A stretch of DNA of 26,803 nucleotides from JBGSYN01 sp964412385 (GTDB taxonomy: Bacteria > Pseudomonadota > Alphaproteobacteria > Geminicoccales > Geminicoccaceae), in NCBI GenBank assembly GCA_964412385.1, contig CAYPOV010000015.1:1-26803 (forward strand), read 5' to 3'. Below, piece after piece: positions 1 through 7,701 of the stretch. A program made the translations under genes and the position numbers. Below the pieces are notes generated by a model that saw nothing but the letters and a program-made list of their open reading frames with translations, had not been told where the DNA came from and did not search any database. Numbering within the stretch: the first letter of the stretch is position 1; each line of letters starts with the position of its first letter.

Positions 1-564
1 CGTCCGAATTTGCACGGGGCGCGGAGGGGTCCTCTGCAGAAGTGGTGCGCCATCTTGTTCGGCCGCGAGATTGAACGTTTCATGCATCTGTCGTGCCGGA
101 TGCTCTTTCGGCAGATTGAGCGCCTCGAAATTATGATAATCGTCCTCAATATCGGGACCTTCGGCGACGGAAAATCCCATATCGGCAAAGATCGCAACGA
201 TCTCTTCCATGACCTGGCTCACCGGATGAATACGCCCGTCAATCGTCGGCTGTGCCGGTAGCGTGACATCGACGGCCTCCTGGGCGAGACGCGCTTCAAG
301 TTCCTGATCTGCAAGCGATTCGTGACGCGTCGCGAGCATAGTCTCGATGTCGCGCTTAAGCGCGTTGAAAGCCTGTCCAGCCTTTGGGCGTTCCTCCGGC
401 GGCAGCTTGCCGAGCCCTTTGACTAACTCGGTCACCTGCCCTTTTCGGCCCAAGACCGCCACGCGAACATCTTCGAGTGCCCGAACATCGGCTGCACCGC
501 CGATTTTCGCTTTGATATCCCGTTTCAATGTTTCGAGCTCGTCCATCATTGCCCGTTCCGGCAT
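1..564 (-). CDS. pheS: Phenylalanine--tRNA ligase alpha subunit, N-terminal part
   Basis: PheS charges tRNA(Phe) as part of an alpha2-beta2 enzyme with PheT in the cytoplasm. The frame runs from ATG at 564 to the window edge, giving 188 codons with no stop, so the gene is truncated by the window and not broken. The N-terminal coiled-coil region is visible (MMDELETLKRDI at the start), followed by the catalytic-domain entry HPVSQVMEEI, the stretch GPDIEDDYHNFEALN, and RPVQIRT at the edge, which belongs to class II motif 2. I chose ATG 564 because an AGAGG ribosome-binding sequence lies 6 nt upstream; ATG 549 and ATG 546 in the same frame are less likely. It lies downstream of rplT, the usual order, but a hairpin terminator separates the two. 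pheT should follow beyond the window. Confidence 0.96.
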   Translation of the reverse strand, partial: MPERAMMDELETLKRDIKAKIGGAADVRALEDVRVAVLGRKGQVTELVKGLGKLPPEERPKAGQAFNALKRDIETMLATRHESLADQELEARLAQEAVDVTLPAQPTIDGRIHPVSQVMEEIVAIFADMGFSVAEGPDIEDDYHNFEALNLPKEHPARQMHETFNLAAEQDGAPLLQRTPPRPVQIRT

Positions 565-621
565 GGCCTACCTCTGAATTGCCTTGTGCGTGCTAGATCA
601 ACAAAAACGCGCGACGACAAG

Positions 622-649
622 AAAAAAGGGGCCGCATCCAGCCCCCTTT
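622..649 (-). terminator. Rho-independent terminator between rplT and pheS
   Basis: Read on the minus strand, AAAGGGG pairs with CCCCTTT across a short GC-rich loop, and a run of six T follows. This is standard intrinsic terminator architecture. It starts 47 nt after the rplT stop and ends about 57 nt before the pheS start, so it should end or attenuate the rpmI-rplT transcript. No phenylalanine-rich leader peptide is visible before it, so classical pheST attenuation is not supported. Confidence 0.7.
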
Positions 650-666
650 CGCTTAACTTGACTGCA

Positions 667-687
667 ACCTGCAGCGTCACTGCAGGT
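667..687 (-). other. Inverted repeat (hairpin) after the rplT stop
   Basis: ACCTGCAG and CTGCAGGT form a perfect 8-bp stem around a 5-nt loop, 9 nt past the rplT stop codon. It has no T-run of its own, but the intrinsic terminator follows it. It may protect the 3' end of the rpmI-rplT mRNA or act as an anti-terminator partner; the sequence alone does not decide. Confidence 0.5.
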
Positions 688-696
688 CGACGAGGA

Positions 697-1053
697 CTAT
701 TGGAGAGCCGCTTCCGCCTTTTTGACAAATCCTGCAAACGCCTGGTCATCATGGACAGCAATATCGGCAAGGACCTTTCGATCGACTTCGACTCCTGCAA
801 GCCTCAAGCCATGGATCAAATTGCCATAGGTCATGCCGTTAGCTCGTGCAGCCGCATTGATGCGTTGGATCCAAAGACCACGAAACTCTCGCTTGCGCAC
901 CTTGCGATCACGATAGGCATATTGCTGTGATTTCTCGACAGCTTGCACGGCTGTTCTGAAACAATTCTTCCGCCGCCCGCGATAGCCAGAAGCCTGGTCG
1001 ATCACCTTTTTGTGGCGGGCATGGGCGGTAACGCCCCTCTTTACACGAGCCAT
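697..1053 (-). CDS. rplT: 50S ribosomal protein L20
   Basis: L20 binds 23S rRNA early in assembly of the large ribosomal subunit. The 118-residue product has the full family length. It begins MARVKRGVTAHARHKKVI and carries the very basic N-terminal arm (KRGVTAHARHKK, GYRGRRKNCFR), then WIQRINAAARANGMTYG and a C-terminal globular part ending in KKAEAALQ. GGAG lies 9 nt before the ATG. It is 23 nt downstream of rpmI, so the two are co-transcribed. In many bacteria L20 or L35 autoregulates this operon; here only the hairpin leader in front of rpmI hints at that. Confidence 0.98.
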   Translation of the reverse strand: MARVKRGVTAHARHKKVIDQASGYRGRRKNCFRTAVQAVEKSQQYAYRDRKVRKREFRGLWIQRINAAARANGMTYGNLIHGLRLAGVEVDRKVLADIAVHDDQAFAGFVKKAEAALQ

Positions 1054-1076
1054 TTCACAATTCTCCGAACCACACG

Positions 1077-1277
1077 CTAGCGAGCGTGCGGGATCATCAG
1101 TTTGATGAGTTTTGCGTTATCGTCCGAGGCAATCGTGGTACCCCGCTGACCGACCTTCTTTTTTTGGGCTTGCCCAGTCAGGTTGTGACGATGGTTGGCG
1201 TGATTGCGCTTCACACGCCCACTTCCAGTCAACGAAAAACGCTTGGCGGCAGCTCTCTTAGTCTTGAGCTTCGACAT
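1077..1277 (-). CDS. rpmI: 50S ribosomal protein L35
   Basis: L35 is a small basic protein of the large ribosomal subunit. I place the start at ATG 1277, giving 66 residues (MSKLKTKRAAAKRF...), which is the usual family length. The longer open frame, up to 1322, would add 15 residues that match nothing in the family. GGAG sits 9 nt upstream of the chosen ATG. Visible family features are the KTKRAAAKRF start, the SGRVKRNHANHRH segment and the KLIKLMIPHAR end. It is the first gene of the rpmI-rplT unit. infC, often upstream, is absent here; prmA occupies that place. Confidence 0.97.
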   Translation of the reverse strand: MSKLKTKRAAAKRFSLTGSGRVKRNHANHRHNLTGQAQKKKVGQRGTTIASDDNAKLIKLMIPHAR

Positions 1278-1300
1278 GCCGTCTGTCTCCAATGGGGATT

Positions 1301-1320
1301 GCTGCCGACGACGCGGCAGC
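1301..1320 (-). other. Hairpin in the rpmI leader
   Basis: GCTGCCG and CGGCAGC form a 7-bp stem with a 6-nt loop between the predicted rpmI promoter and the rpmI ribosome-binding site. No T-run follows on either strand, so it does not look like a terminator. It would sit near the 5' end of the rpmI-rplT mRNA, where it could stabilise the transcript or serve ribosomal-protein feedback. The latter is inference. Confidence 0.45.
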
Positions 1321-1333
1321 ACAAAGTCGCGAC

Positions 1334-1362
1334 GTTATAACGAGGTCACCTGCTGGAGGCAA
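1334..1362 (-). promoter_or_regulatory. Candidate sigma-70 promoter for rpmI-rplT
   Basis: On the minus strand, TTGCCT (1362-1357) and TATAAC (1339-1334) are separated by exactly 17 nt. The -10 box matches consensus at 5 of 6 positions and the -35 box at 4 of 6. It lies wholly between the prmA stop (1376) and rpmI, as expected if the ribosomal-protein unit has its own promoter. Confidence 0.45.
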
Positions 1363-1375
1363 CAATCAGAATCGA

Positions 1376-2317
1376 TCAATTTCCCCCCTGAGATGACGCC
1401 TTACCCCGCCACACTGTCCGCGGCGCAAAAACCAACGCGACCCACGGGTCCAAATCAAATCGCCGAATGAGATGCAAGCCCCGTGCACGATGGGCAGCGA
1501 CGACCGCATCTGCTTGTCGCGCCAAAAGACCGGACAAGACGGCACGACCGCTCTTCGAAAGGTTGCGCTTCAATTCATTCGCCATGTCGATCAACGGATC
1601 AGCCAGAATATTGGCCATGATGAGATCGAAAGGTGCCATCCGGCGTATACTGCCCTCGCTATAACCATCAGCCTCAATGGCTCGCACGCGTAGCGCGACG
1701 TCATTGATGCGAAGATTTTTGCGCGCAACTTGAACGGCGATCGGGTCGATATCGCTCGCCAAGACGCGACACCGCCAAAGCTTGGCAGCAGCAATCGCAA
1801 GCAAGCCCGAACCACAACCGACATCGAGGGCATGACGAACGCGGTGACGTCGCGAGAGCCAGTCAAGCGCAAGCAAGCATGCCTGTGTCGTCGCGTGTTC
1901 ACCCGACCCAAACGCCATCCCCGCATCCATGGCGATCGGGATGGTATTGGCAAGAGGGGCTTCCTTCGAACTCGTGCCGTGGATGTAGAAGCAGCCGATC
2001 CTATGGGGATCTTGAGGTTTTTCGAGAGATCCGAGCCAGCCAGTGTGATCGACTACGGTGAAGGAAAACGTCGGCTCGTCATAGCCGTTCTCCGCCAAGA
2101 CATGAGCCAGGCGTTGCCGCGTTGCGTCCTCGTCGGGATGATGATCGAAAAGCAATTCGATGCACCAGCTCGTTGGATCCTCATTCTCGTCCGTCGCCGT
2201 CTCAAAGAAGGAAACAGCAGCAGCTTCGTCCTCAAGCGCTTCCGCGAGGATGGATATGTCAGGGGAATCAACGATGAATTCGACGCGCCAATAATCCGCG
2301 CCGGGCTTTTCCTCCAT
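1376..2317 (-). CDS. prmA: Ribosomal protein L11 methyltransferase
   Basis: PrmA transfers methyl groups from S-adenosylmethionine to amino groups of ribosomal protein L11. The 313-residue protein has a variable N-terminal substrate-recognition domain (about 1-100), then a class I methyltransferase core. Visible motifs are FGSGEHATT at 126-134, SAM-binding motif I DVGCGSG at 155-161 followed by LLAIAAAKL, the acidic SDIDP at 178-182, and NILAD at 226-230 in the catalytic motif position. The start lies 5 nt after the uvrD stop, so it is very probably translated from the same mRNA. It precedes the ribosomal-protein genes rpmI and rplT, but a candidate promoter intervenes. Confidence 0.93.
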   Translation of the reverse strand: MEEKPGADYWRVEFIVDSPDISILAEALEDEAAAVSFFETATDENEDPTSWCIELLFDHHPDEDATRQRLAHVLAENGYDEPTFSFTVVDHTGWLGSLEKPQDPHRIGCFYIHGTSSKEAPLANTIPIAMDAGMAFGSGEHATTQACLLALDWLSRRHRVRHALDVGCGSGLLAIAAAKLWRCRVLASDIDPIAVQVARKNLRINDVALRVRAIEADGYSEGSIRRMAPFDLIMANILADPLIDMANELKRNLSKSGRAVLSGLLARQADAVVAAHRARGLHLIRRFDLDPWVALVFAPRTVWRGKASSQGGN

Positions 2318-2322
2318 TGGGT

Positions 2323-4572
2323 TCAGGCAGCCTCGACAAAGCTGTCGATGACCTTCTTGCGCCCGGCCTTTTCAAACGCAATCTCGAGCTTGTTGCCCTC
2401 AACCGCCTCGATCCGGCCGTAACCGAATTTCTGGTGAAAGATGCGATCGCCTATATTGTAGCTGCTCGTCGTCTTGCCCGGCGTTCGGCTTGAAAGGATC
2501 TCGGCCTTGCCTTCGATGACTCCTTTGGGAAGGCGGCGCGTGCGGAATGGGCTTGGGCTCGTTCGGAACACCGGTTCGTCGAACATAAGCTCGGCATCCG
2601 GGCGTGTTGCCGGATTTCGATGAAGATGATCGATGTGGTCTTTTGGCAGTTCGTCGATGAAGCGCGAAGGAATGCTCGATGACCATTGATTGTAGATGCG
2701 GCGGTTCGCAGCAAAGCTGATGGTTGCTTGACGGCGAGCACGGGTGATTCCGACATAGGCGAGACGTCGCTCCTCCTCGAGGGCACTGGTTCCGCCTTCA
2801 TCGAGTGCCCGCTGGTTGGGAAACAGCCCTTCTTCCCAGCCCGCCAAGAACACGCAGGCGAACTCCAAGCCTTTGGCACTGTGGAGAGTCATGATGTTGA
2901 TTTGGTCGGCGCCGGGGTCCGCAGCATTGTCCATCACCAAACCGACATGCTCGAGGAATGACGGCAATGTTTCGAACTCATCCAAGGCCTTGACCAATTC
3001 CTTGAGATTTTCCAAGCGGCCTGGCGCATCAGGTGACCGATCATTCTTCCACATCTCGGTATAGCCAGATTCGTCGAGAATGCGTTCGGCGAGTTCGCGC
3101 GGTGCGCAATCACTGGCCCCGTCTCGCCATGAATCATAGAGCTGGAGGAACTTGAGCAGCGCATTGCGTGCCCGCGCACCCAGCTCGTCGGTTTGGGTTA
3201 TCATCCGTACAGCCTGCATCAGGCTTGTTTGGTTTTCTCGAGCCACGGCGTGAAGTGTTTGAATGCAGGCATCGCCGATGCCGCGCCGCGGCGTGTTAAC
3301 AATACGCTCGAAAGCAAGATCGTCGTCGGCTTGGACAACAAGACGAAGATAAGCGATGGCATCACGGATTTCGGCGCGCTCATAGAAACGCAGTCCGCCA
3401 ATCACGCGATAAGGCAGGCCCATTTGAATAAAGCGTTCTTCGAATGTCCTCGTCTGGAAGCCTGCGCGCACCAAAACGGCGACATCGGCAAGTGCATTGT
3501 CGTGACGCTGCCAATCCTCGATCGATTCACCGATATAGCGCGCTTCCTCCTCATCATCCCAAACGCCGGCTATACGAACGAGACTCCCATCTTCGTCCTC
3601 GGTCCAAAGGGTCTTACCGTGACGTTTTTGATTGCGGGCGATGAGACCCGAAGCAGCACCCAGAATATGACCTGTCGAGCGATAATTGCGTTCGAGACGG
3701 ACGACCCCAGCACCCGGAAAATCTTGTTCGAAGCGCAAGATATTTCCCACCTCGGCACCGCGCCAGCTATAGATCGACTGATCATCATCGCCGACACAGG
3801 TTATGTTCTTGTGTTTTTGGGCGAGCAAGCGCAGCCAGAGGTATTGGGCGACGTTGGTATCTTGGTATTCGTCGACGAGGATCGCGCGGAACAGTCTCTG
3901 ATATTGCTCCAAAATATCCGGATTGTTGGCGAAAATCGTGAGACCGTGGAGCAGCATATCGCCGAAGTCACAGGCGTTGAGGGTCCGAAGCCGCTCTTGG
4001 TAGATGTCATAGAGTTCAGCCGTGCGACCTAGCGCAAAGTCGCCGACCTCGGCCCCCGGAACTTGCTCGGGACGGTAGCCTCTGTCCTTCCAGCGTTGGA
4101 TGAGATTGACCAAGAGCCTCGGTGGCCATCGTTTCTCATCGAGATCCGATGCCTGAAGGATCTGTTTGGCGAGACGGATCTGGTCATCGGTATCAAGGAT
4201 TGTGAAATTGGTTTTCAGACCGACGAGCTCGGCATGACGGCGCAGCATGCGCACGCCGATCGCATGGAACGTGCCGAGCCACATCCCCTTGATGTCACGA
4301 CGCAAGAGCCGGCTGACCCTTTCGCCCATCTCGCGAGCGGCCTTGTTGGTAAAGGTCACGGCCATGACTTCGTGAGGCCGAGCCCGACCTGATAACAAGA
4401 GATGGGCAAGCCTGGTCGTCAGAACCCTCGTCTTCCCGGTCCCCGCACCCGCGAGAACTAGAAGCGGGCCGTCTTCCGCCGTGACAGCCTCATGCTGTTC
4501 GGGATTGAGACCATCGAGATGGGACGGCTGTTGTGGCAGCCGTTCTTCGGCAGCGATTGGAGAAAATGACAT
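2323..4572 (-). CDS. uvrD: ATP-dependent DNA helicase, UvrD/PcrA type
   Basis: This is a superfamily 1A 3'-5' DNA helicase for nucleotide-excision and mismatch repair and removal of nucleoprotein blocks. At 749 residues it has normal length. Motifs are in order: Q-motif region GLNPEQHEAV (21-30), Walker A AGAGTGKT (41-48), AVTFTNKAA (71-79), Walker B VDEYQDTN (233-240), motif III GDDDQSIYSWRGA (261-273), then RLERNYRS, TLHSAKGLEF, and EERRLAYVGITRAR near the end of the motor core. The final 45 residues (GDRIFHQKFGYGRIEAVEG...) form the Tudor-like tail that contacts RNA polymerase in UvrD/PcrA proteins. It sits 26 nt after clcA-like and 5 nt before prmA on the same strand. No strong ribosome-binding site precedes the ATG. 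Confidence 0.96.
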   Translation of the reverse strand: MSFSPIAAEERLPQQPSHLDGLNPEQHEAVTAEDGPLLVLAGAGTGKTRVLTTRLAHLLLSGRARPHEVMAVTFTNKAAREMGERVSRLLRRDIKGMWLGTFHAIGVRMLRRHAELVGLKTNFTILDTDDQIRLAKQILQASDLDEKRWPPRLLVNLIQRWKDRGYRPEQVPGAEVGDFALGRTAELYDIYQERLRTLNACDFGDMLLHGLTIFANNPDILEQYQRLFRAILVDEYQDTNVAQYLWLRLLAQKHKNITCVGDDDQSIYSWRGAEVGNILRFEQDFPGAGVVRLERNYRSTGHILGAASGLIARNQKRHGKTLWTEDEDGSLVRIAGVWDDEEEARYIGESIEDWQRHDNALADVAVLVRAGFQTRTFEERFIQMGLPYRVIGGLRFYERAEIRDAIAYLRLVVQADDDLAFERIVNTPRRGIGDACIQTLHAVARENQTSLMQAVRMITQTDELGARARNALLKFLQLYDSWRDGASDCAPRELAERILDESGYTEMWKNDRSPDAPGRLENLKELVKALDEFETLPSFLEHVGLVMDNAADPGADQINIMTLHSAKGLEFACVFLAGWEEGLFPNQRALDEGGTSALEEERRLAYVGITRARRQATISFAANRRIYNQWSSSIPSRFIDELPKDHIDHLHRNPATRPDAELMFDEPVFRTSPSPFRTRRLPKGVIEGKAEILSSRTPGKTTSSYNIGDRIFHQKFGYGRIEAVEGNKLEIAFEKAGRKKVIDSFVEAA

Positions 4573-4598
4573 AAGATGGATACAGTAGTGTTTGGGAG

Positions 4599-6356
4599 CT
4601 AGTCGGCTGCGCGCGAATCGAGCAACGCACGATTGTAAGCTTGAACGAGATCACGCATACGAACATCGCCGATCACCTTAAGCGTCTGACGCGATTCCAC
4701 TACCGGTATATGTTCCTCGTGCTGAACCTGACAACGTGAAAAGGCCGTCGCAAGATCATCATCCGGGGTCAAAGCCACGGCGACCGGGTGCAGAATTTCT
4801 TTGGCCGTAACCTTGTTGACATCCATGCTGAGGGCCGCGTCCGCCAAATCTTCAAAACTGATCGAGCCCACAAGTTTGTCGTCATCATCGACGACGAAAA
4901 TCGGCGCATGGTTTTCGTGAAATTGCGTACGCATATCGAAGAGGCAGGTTTCCGCATGCATGACGAGGTGATCCGTCCGCATCACTTCCCTGACTTTGCG
5001 GGTCCGCAGTAGGTTCATCTCACGATGGCCCTCAATTTTGACGCCGCGCCATGCCAGCTGCCAGGTAAAAAACGAATAGCCAAAAAGTTGCCGCGTGAGG
5101 ATCGAGGCGATGGCCGCAGAGACCATCAAGGCGAAGGTAACCTCGTAATTGCTCGTCAGCTCGAAAATCATGATGATCGTCGAGATTGGTGCGCCCAGGG
5201 TACTGGCGGCAACAGCCCCCATCCCGACCACGGCGTAAATCAGCGGGGTTGAGCTGAACTCGGGAAAAAAGCCACCGGCGACAATGCCGAACGCGCCTCC
5301 AAACAGCGCACCGATGGCGAGACTGGGCGAAAAAATACCACCACCGAAGTTACTGCCCAGCGAGATCGCGGTGGCTGCAGCTTTGGCGATCACCATCAAA
5401 ATCATCAGATCGAGTGCGTAGCGGACATTAAGTGCGTTGTCGGTGATCTGATAGCCGACACCCAAGACTTCGGGATAACGAATGGCGATCAGACCAACCA
5501 ACAAGCCGCCAACCATAGGACGAAGCCAATCGGGTACCTTGGCCAATTCATGGAGCCGGCGGGCGAGCGCCACACCGCTCATCAAGAGCACAGACACACC
5601 AGCACTTAAGACGCCGAGTATGACAAATGCCGGGACTTCCCAAAAGGATGCAACGAAGTCTGGGGGCAGCACAAACGCCGGATTGTCGCCAATATGGACG
5701 CGCGTGATGATCGTGCCGACGATGGAGGCCAGAACGACAGGCGAAAATGCGCCCAGACCGTAATGTCCGATCACAACTTCAAGCGCGAAAAAGACACCGG
5801 CGATCGGGGCATTAAAGGCTGCGGCAATTCCCGCAGAAACACCGCAACCGAGGAGGGTTCGCGTCAGTGCGCGGCTAAGGCTCAGGCGTTGCGCGACGCG
5901 CGATGCCATCACGGCACCGAGATGGACGATCGGACCTTCACGTCCTACGGAGGCGCCGACACCTATCGAAGAAAAGCTCAAGAAGGCGGCTGCAAGCCCG
6001 GCCTTGAGATCCATCCTGCCATGGCGAAGCGCGCTCGCTTCGATGACATCGGCAACCCCTTGGGGCTGCGGCCCGGGCAGAATGTATTTTGTCAGAAGGC
6101 CTATGACGAGCCCGCCTGCCGTCGGGATCAGAATAATTATCCAAAACGCCAGATCGACTGCGTGACTTGGCACTTGCTCGTCGGGAACGCCCCAGAACAT
6201 GTTGGACACAAGATCCGCAGCCAGTCGAAAGCCGAGTGCTCCATAGCCTGCAGCGGCACCGACAATGAGCGCCAAGATGGAAAGGATGAGATGATCGTTG
6301 CGCGCCGTTTGCCAAAGCCAGCGGCTCAAAAAGGAGTGGGAAGGAAGCTGGAGCAT
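4599..6356 (-). CDS. ClC-family chloride channel/transporter with C-terminal CBS pair
   Basis: This is an inner-membrane anion channel or exchanger, 585 residues. The N-terminal part (about 22-440) is the multi-helix ClC fold, with GREGP at 138-142 (gating glutamate E140), AFNAPIAGVFFALE at 180-193 and GGGIFSP at 338-344. Two CBS domains follow (about 455-510 and 515-580), which in relatives bind adenine nucleotides. Three sites look unusual: the first selectivity loop reads PQGVADV in place of GSGIP; V194 takes the place of the internal proton glutamate (E203 in E. coli ClC-ec1); and F430 seems to replace the central tyrosine (Y445). These are by-eye alignments. They suggest channel-like or altered coupling, not standard Cl-/H+ exchange. 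It follows the small exported protein by 20 nt. Confidence 0.92.
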   Translation of the reverse strand: MLQLPSHSFLSRWLWQTARNDHLILSILALIVGAAAGYGALGFRLAADLVSNMFWGVPDEQVPSHAVDLAFWIIILIPTAGGLVIGLLTKYILPGPQPQGVADVIEASALRHGRMDLKAGLAAAFLSFSSIGVGASVGREGPIVHLGAVMASRVAQRLSLSRALTRTLLGCGVSAGIAAAFNAPIAGVFFALEVVIGHYGLGAFSPVVLASIVGTIITRVHIGDNPAFVLPPDFVASFWEVPAFVILGVLSAGVSVLLMSGVALARRLHELAKVPDWLRPMVGGLLVGLIAIRYPEVLGVGYQITDNALNVRYALDLMILMVIAKAAATAISLGSNFGGGIFSPSLAIGALFGGAFGIVAGGFFPEFSSTPLIYAVVGMGAVAASTLGAPISTIIMIFELTSNYEVTFALMVSAAIASILTRQLFGYSFFTWQLAWRGVKIEGHREMNLLRTRKVREVMRTDHLVMHAETCLFDMRTQFHENHAPIFVVDDDDKLVGSISFEDLADAALSMDVNKVTAKEILHPVAVALTPDDDLATAFSRCQVQHEEHIPVVESRQTLKVIGDVRMRDLVQAYNRALLDSRAAD

Positions 6357-6376
6357 GGGGTGAGCGACGGCTGGTG

Positions 6377-6856
6377 CTACTCGAATGTCACCTGATGTGC
6401 GTAGGATTTGCCGTCACTGATCGTGAGCTGCTCGAACCCCATCAGCCGGACGAAATCGTAAAAAGTAAAATAGTCCTCAGCACCGTACTCTTGGATAATC
6501 GGTGTAGTGCGGGCAACGGCTGTAAGCTGAGCCAAGAGCGCTCGCGCCCGATAGAGGGTATCGATAAAGCCCTCTCTTAGCGAAACGATGATCATCTTTT
6601 CAGCAAATTCGCCTTTGGCGAATATCACGAAGTCGGGCGGGTAAGGACGATTGAGCATGCCTTGGGTGAGACCCACCACGAAGCCGATCCGGCGTCGCCG
6701 ATCCGCTCCGTCAAGTATGGGTCCGCGCGGCGTGTATTTTTCGTAGGTATTAGGCTCGGGATAATAGTAGCCGGCATGACGATCTGCCTGAGCGGCTGCA
6801 CTGATAACCAAGACCGCAACCGCGATCGCCATTGCCGAGAGAACTATTCGGCTCAT
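6377..6856 (-). CDS. Conserved small exported protein of unknown function
   Basis: I do not assign a function. The 159-residue product starts with a clear signal peptide: MSR, a hydrophobic run IVLSAMAIAVAVLVISA, and a probable cleavage after AQA near residue 24. The mature part has a YYYPEP tract, DGADRRRRIGFVVGL, YPPDFVIFAKGEFAEKMIIVSL and a C-terminal LTISDGKSYAHQVTFE. It is soluble and predicted periplasmic. I chose ATG 6856 over an in-frame start at 6889 because it places the signal peptide at the N-terminus, has GGAGG about 9 nt upstream, and overlaps the aminotransferase stop as ATGA, implying translational coupling. From memory and unverified, alphaproteobacterial homologues sometimes carry a molybdopterin-guanine dinucleotide biosynthesis (MobA) label; no MobA nucleotide-binding motif is visible here. 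Confidence 0.8.
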   Translation of the reverse strand: MSRIVLSAMAIAVAVLVISAAAQADRHAGYYYPEPNTYEKYTPRGPILDGADRRRRIGFVVGLTQGMLNRPYPPDFVIFAKGEFAEKMIIVSLREGFIDTLYRARALLAQLTAVARTTPIIQEYGAEDYFTFYDFVRLMGFEQLTISDGKSYAHQVTFE

Positions 6857-7701
6857 CGGATCGCCCTCCCCGACTTCGCGAATGACCAATAAGCCTCACG
6901 CGCTGCCTTGAAGATGGGGCCGATTGGCAATTCTCGATCACCGAGCCTGGTGATGGGCATCACCTTGCCGTGGTTACCGGTCGAAAAGACTTCGTAGGCC
7001 TCTTCGAAGTCCTTTCGTCCCAAACAGATCTCGTTGACGCGAATGCCGGATTCGCGAAGCAGCTTGGCCACGCGCGCACGGGTGATTCCAGCAAGAAACG
7101 TCCCGTTCTCCGCGGGTGTAAACGCCTCACCGCCTTTCGCCATCCAAATATTGGCGGTGGCGAGTTCCGCGACATTGCCATTGGGATCGAAGGTGATGGC
7201 ATTGTCGAAGCCCTGTCGCTGCGCCTCCTTGAGAGCGCGCTGGAGATTAGGATAGAGGCAAGCAGCCTTGGCATCGGTCGGTGCCATGTCTTGCGCGGGT
7301 CGCCGATACTGCGAAAACTGAACGGCGAGCCCTCCGGGGTTGGGCATGGCCATTTCAATAATGGCGAGAACGAAGTCGGTGGAAGCCGCATCTGGAACCA
7401 CGAAGCCGCTACGCGCAAAGAATGCCGGACGGATATAGGTTTCCGCATTGCGCGGTAATCGCCGCAAACCCTCCCAGCAGAGATTTTCGATTTCTTTTGC
7501 CGATAGGGTAGGCTCAAGCAGCATATTGCGCGCCGAAGCGACCAATCGTTCGCAGTGCGGGCCCAAGTCCGGTGCAACATTCTCGAATGACCGCGCACCA
7601 TCGAAAGCGACCGTCGCCATCCAAAAAGCATGGTCGATTGGACCGATCATCTTGTGATTGCCGTCGAACCATTTGCCTTCGTACCAAACCAAGTTGCTCA
7701 T
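6853..7701 (-). CDS. Branched-chain amino acid aminotransferase-like, PLP fold type IV
   Basis: This is a class IV pyridoxal-phosphate aminotransferase, probably exchanging amino groups between branched-chain amino acids and 2-oxoglutarate. The 282-residue product begins MSNLVWYEGKWFDGN and has IDHAFWMATVAFDGAR (22-37), the probable PLP lysine K145 in PTDAKAACLYPN, and NGNVAELATANIW with E179 in the cofactor-binding position. GTFLAGITRARV follows. The frame stays open to an ATG at 7857, but the extra 52 residues resemble nothing in the family and would fill the divergent promoter region, so I use ATG 7701. Its ribosome-binding site is weak. It heads the minus-strand run and overlaps the next gene by ATGA. 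Exact substrate is not determinable; it is one of two fold-IV aminotransferases in the window. Confidence 0.88.
   Translation of the reverse strand: MSNLVWYEGKWFDGNHKMIGPIDHAFWMATVAFDGARSFENVAPDLGPHCERLVASARNMLLEPTLSAKEIENLCWEGLRRLPRNAETYIRPAFFARSGFVVPDAASTDFVLAIIEMAMPNPGGLAVQFSQYRRPAQDMAPTDAKAACLYPNLQRALKEAQRQGFDNAITFDPNGNVAELATANIWMAKGGEAFTPAENGTFLAGITRARVAKLLRESGIRVNEICLGRKDFEEAYEVFSTGNHGKVMPITRLGDRELPIGPIFKAAREAYWSFAKSGRAIR

Noticed and set aside
565..696. Classical pheST attenuator with a Phe-rich leader peptide
   Set aside because: No short open frame with clustered Phe codons precedes the terminator hairpin.
1730..2422. 230-codon plus-strand open frame antisense to prmA
   Set aside because: It is opposite a complete, motif-bearing gene and its translation shows no recognisable domain.
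3193..4032. 279-codon plus-strand open frame antisense to uvrD
   Set aside because: It is a shadow of the helicase gene, whose motifs are intact in the other strand; its own peptide resembles no family.
5694..6395. 233-codon plus-strand open frame antisense to the ClC gene
   Set aside because: Its composition is rich in R, Q, K and D with no hydrophobic pattern or domain; it mirrors the codon structure of the ClC gene.
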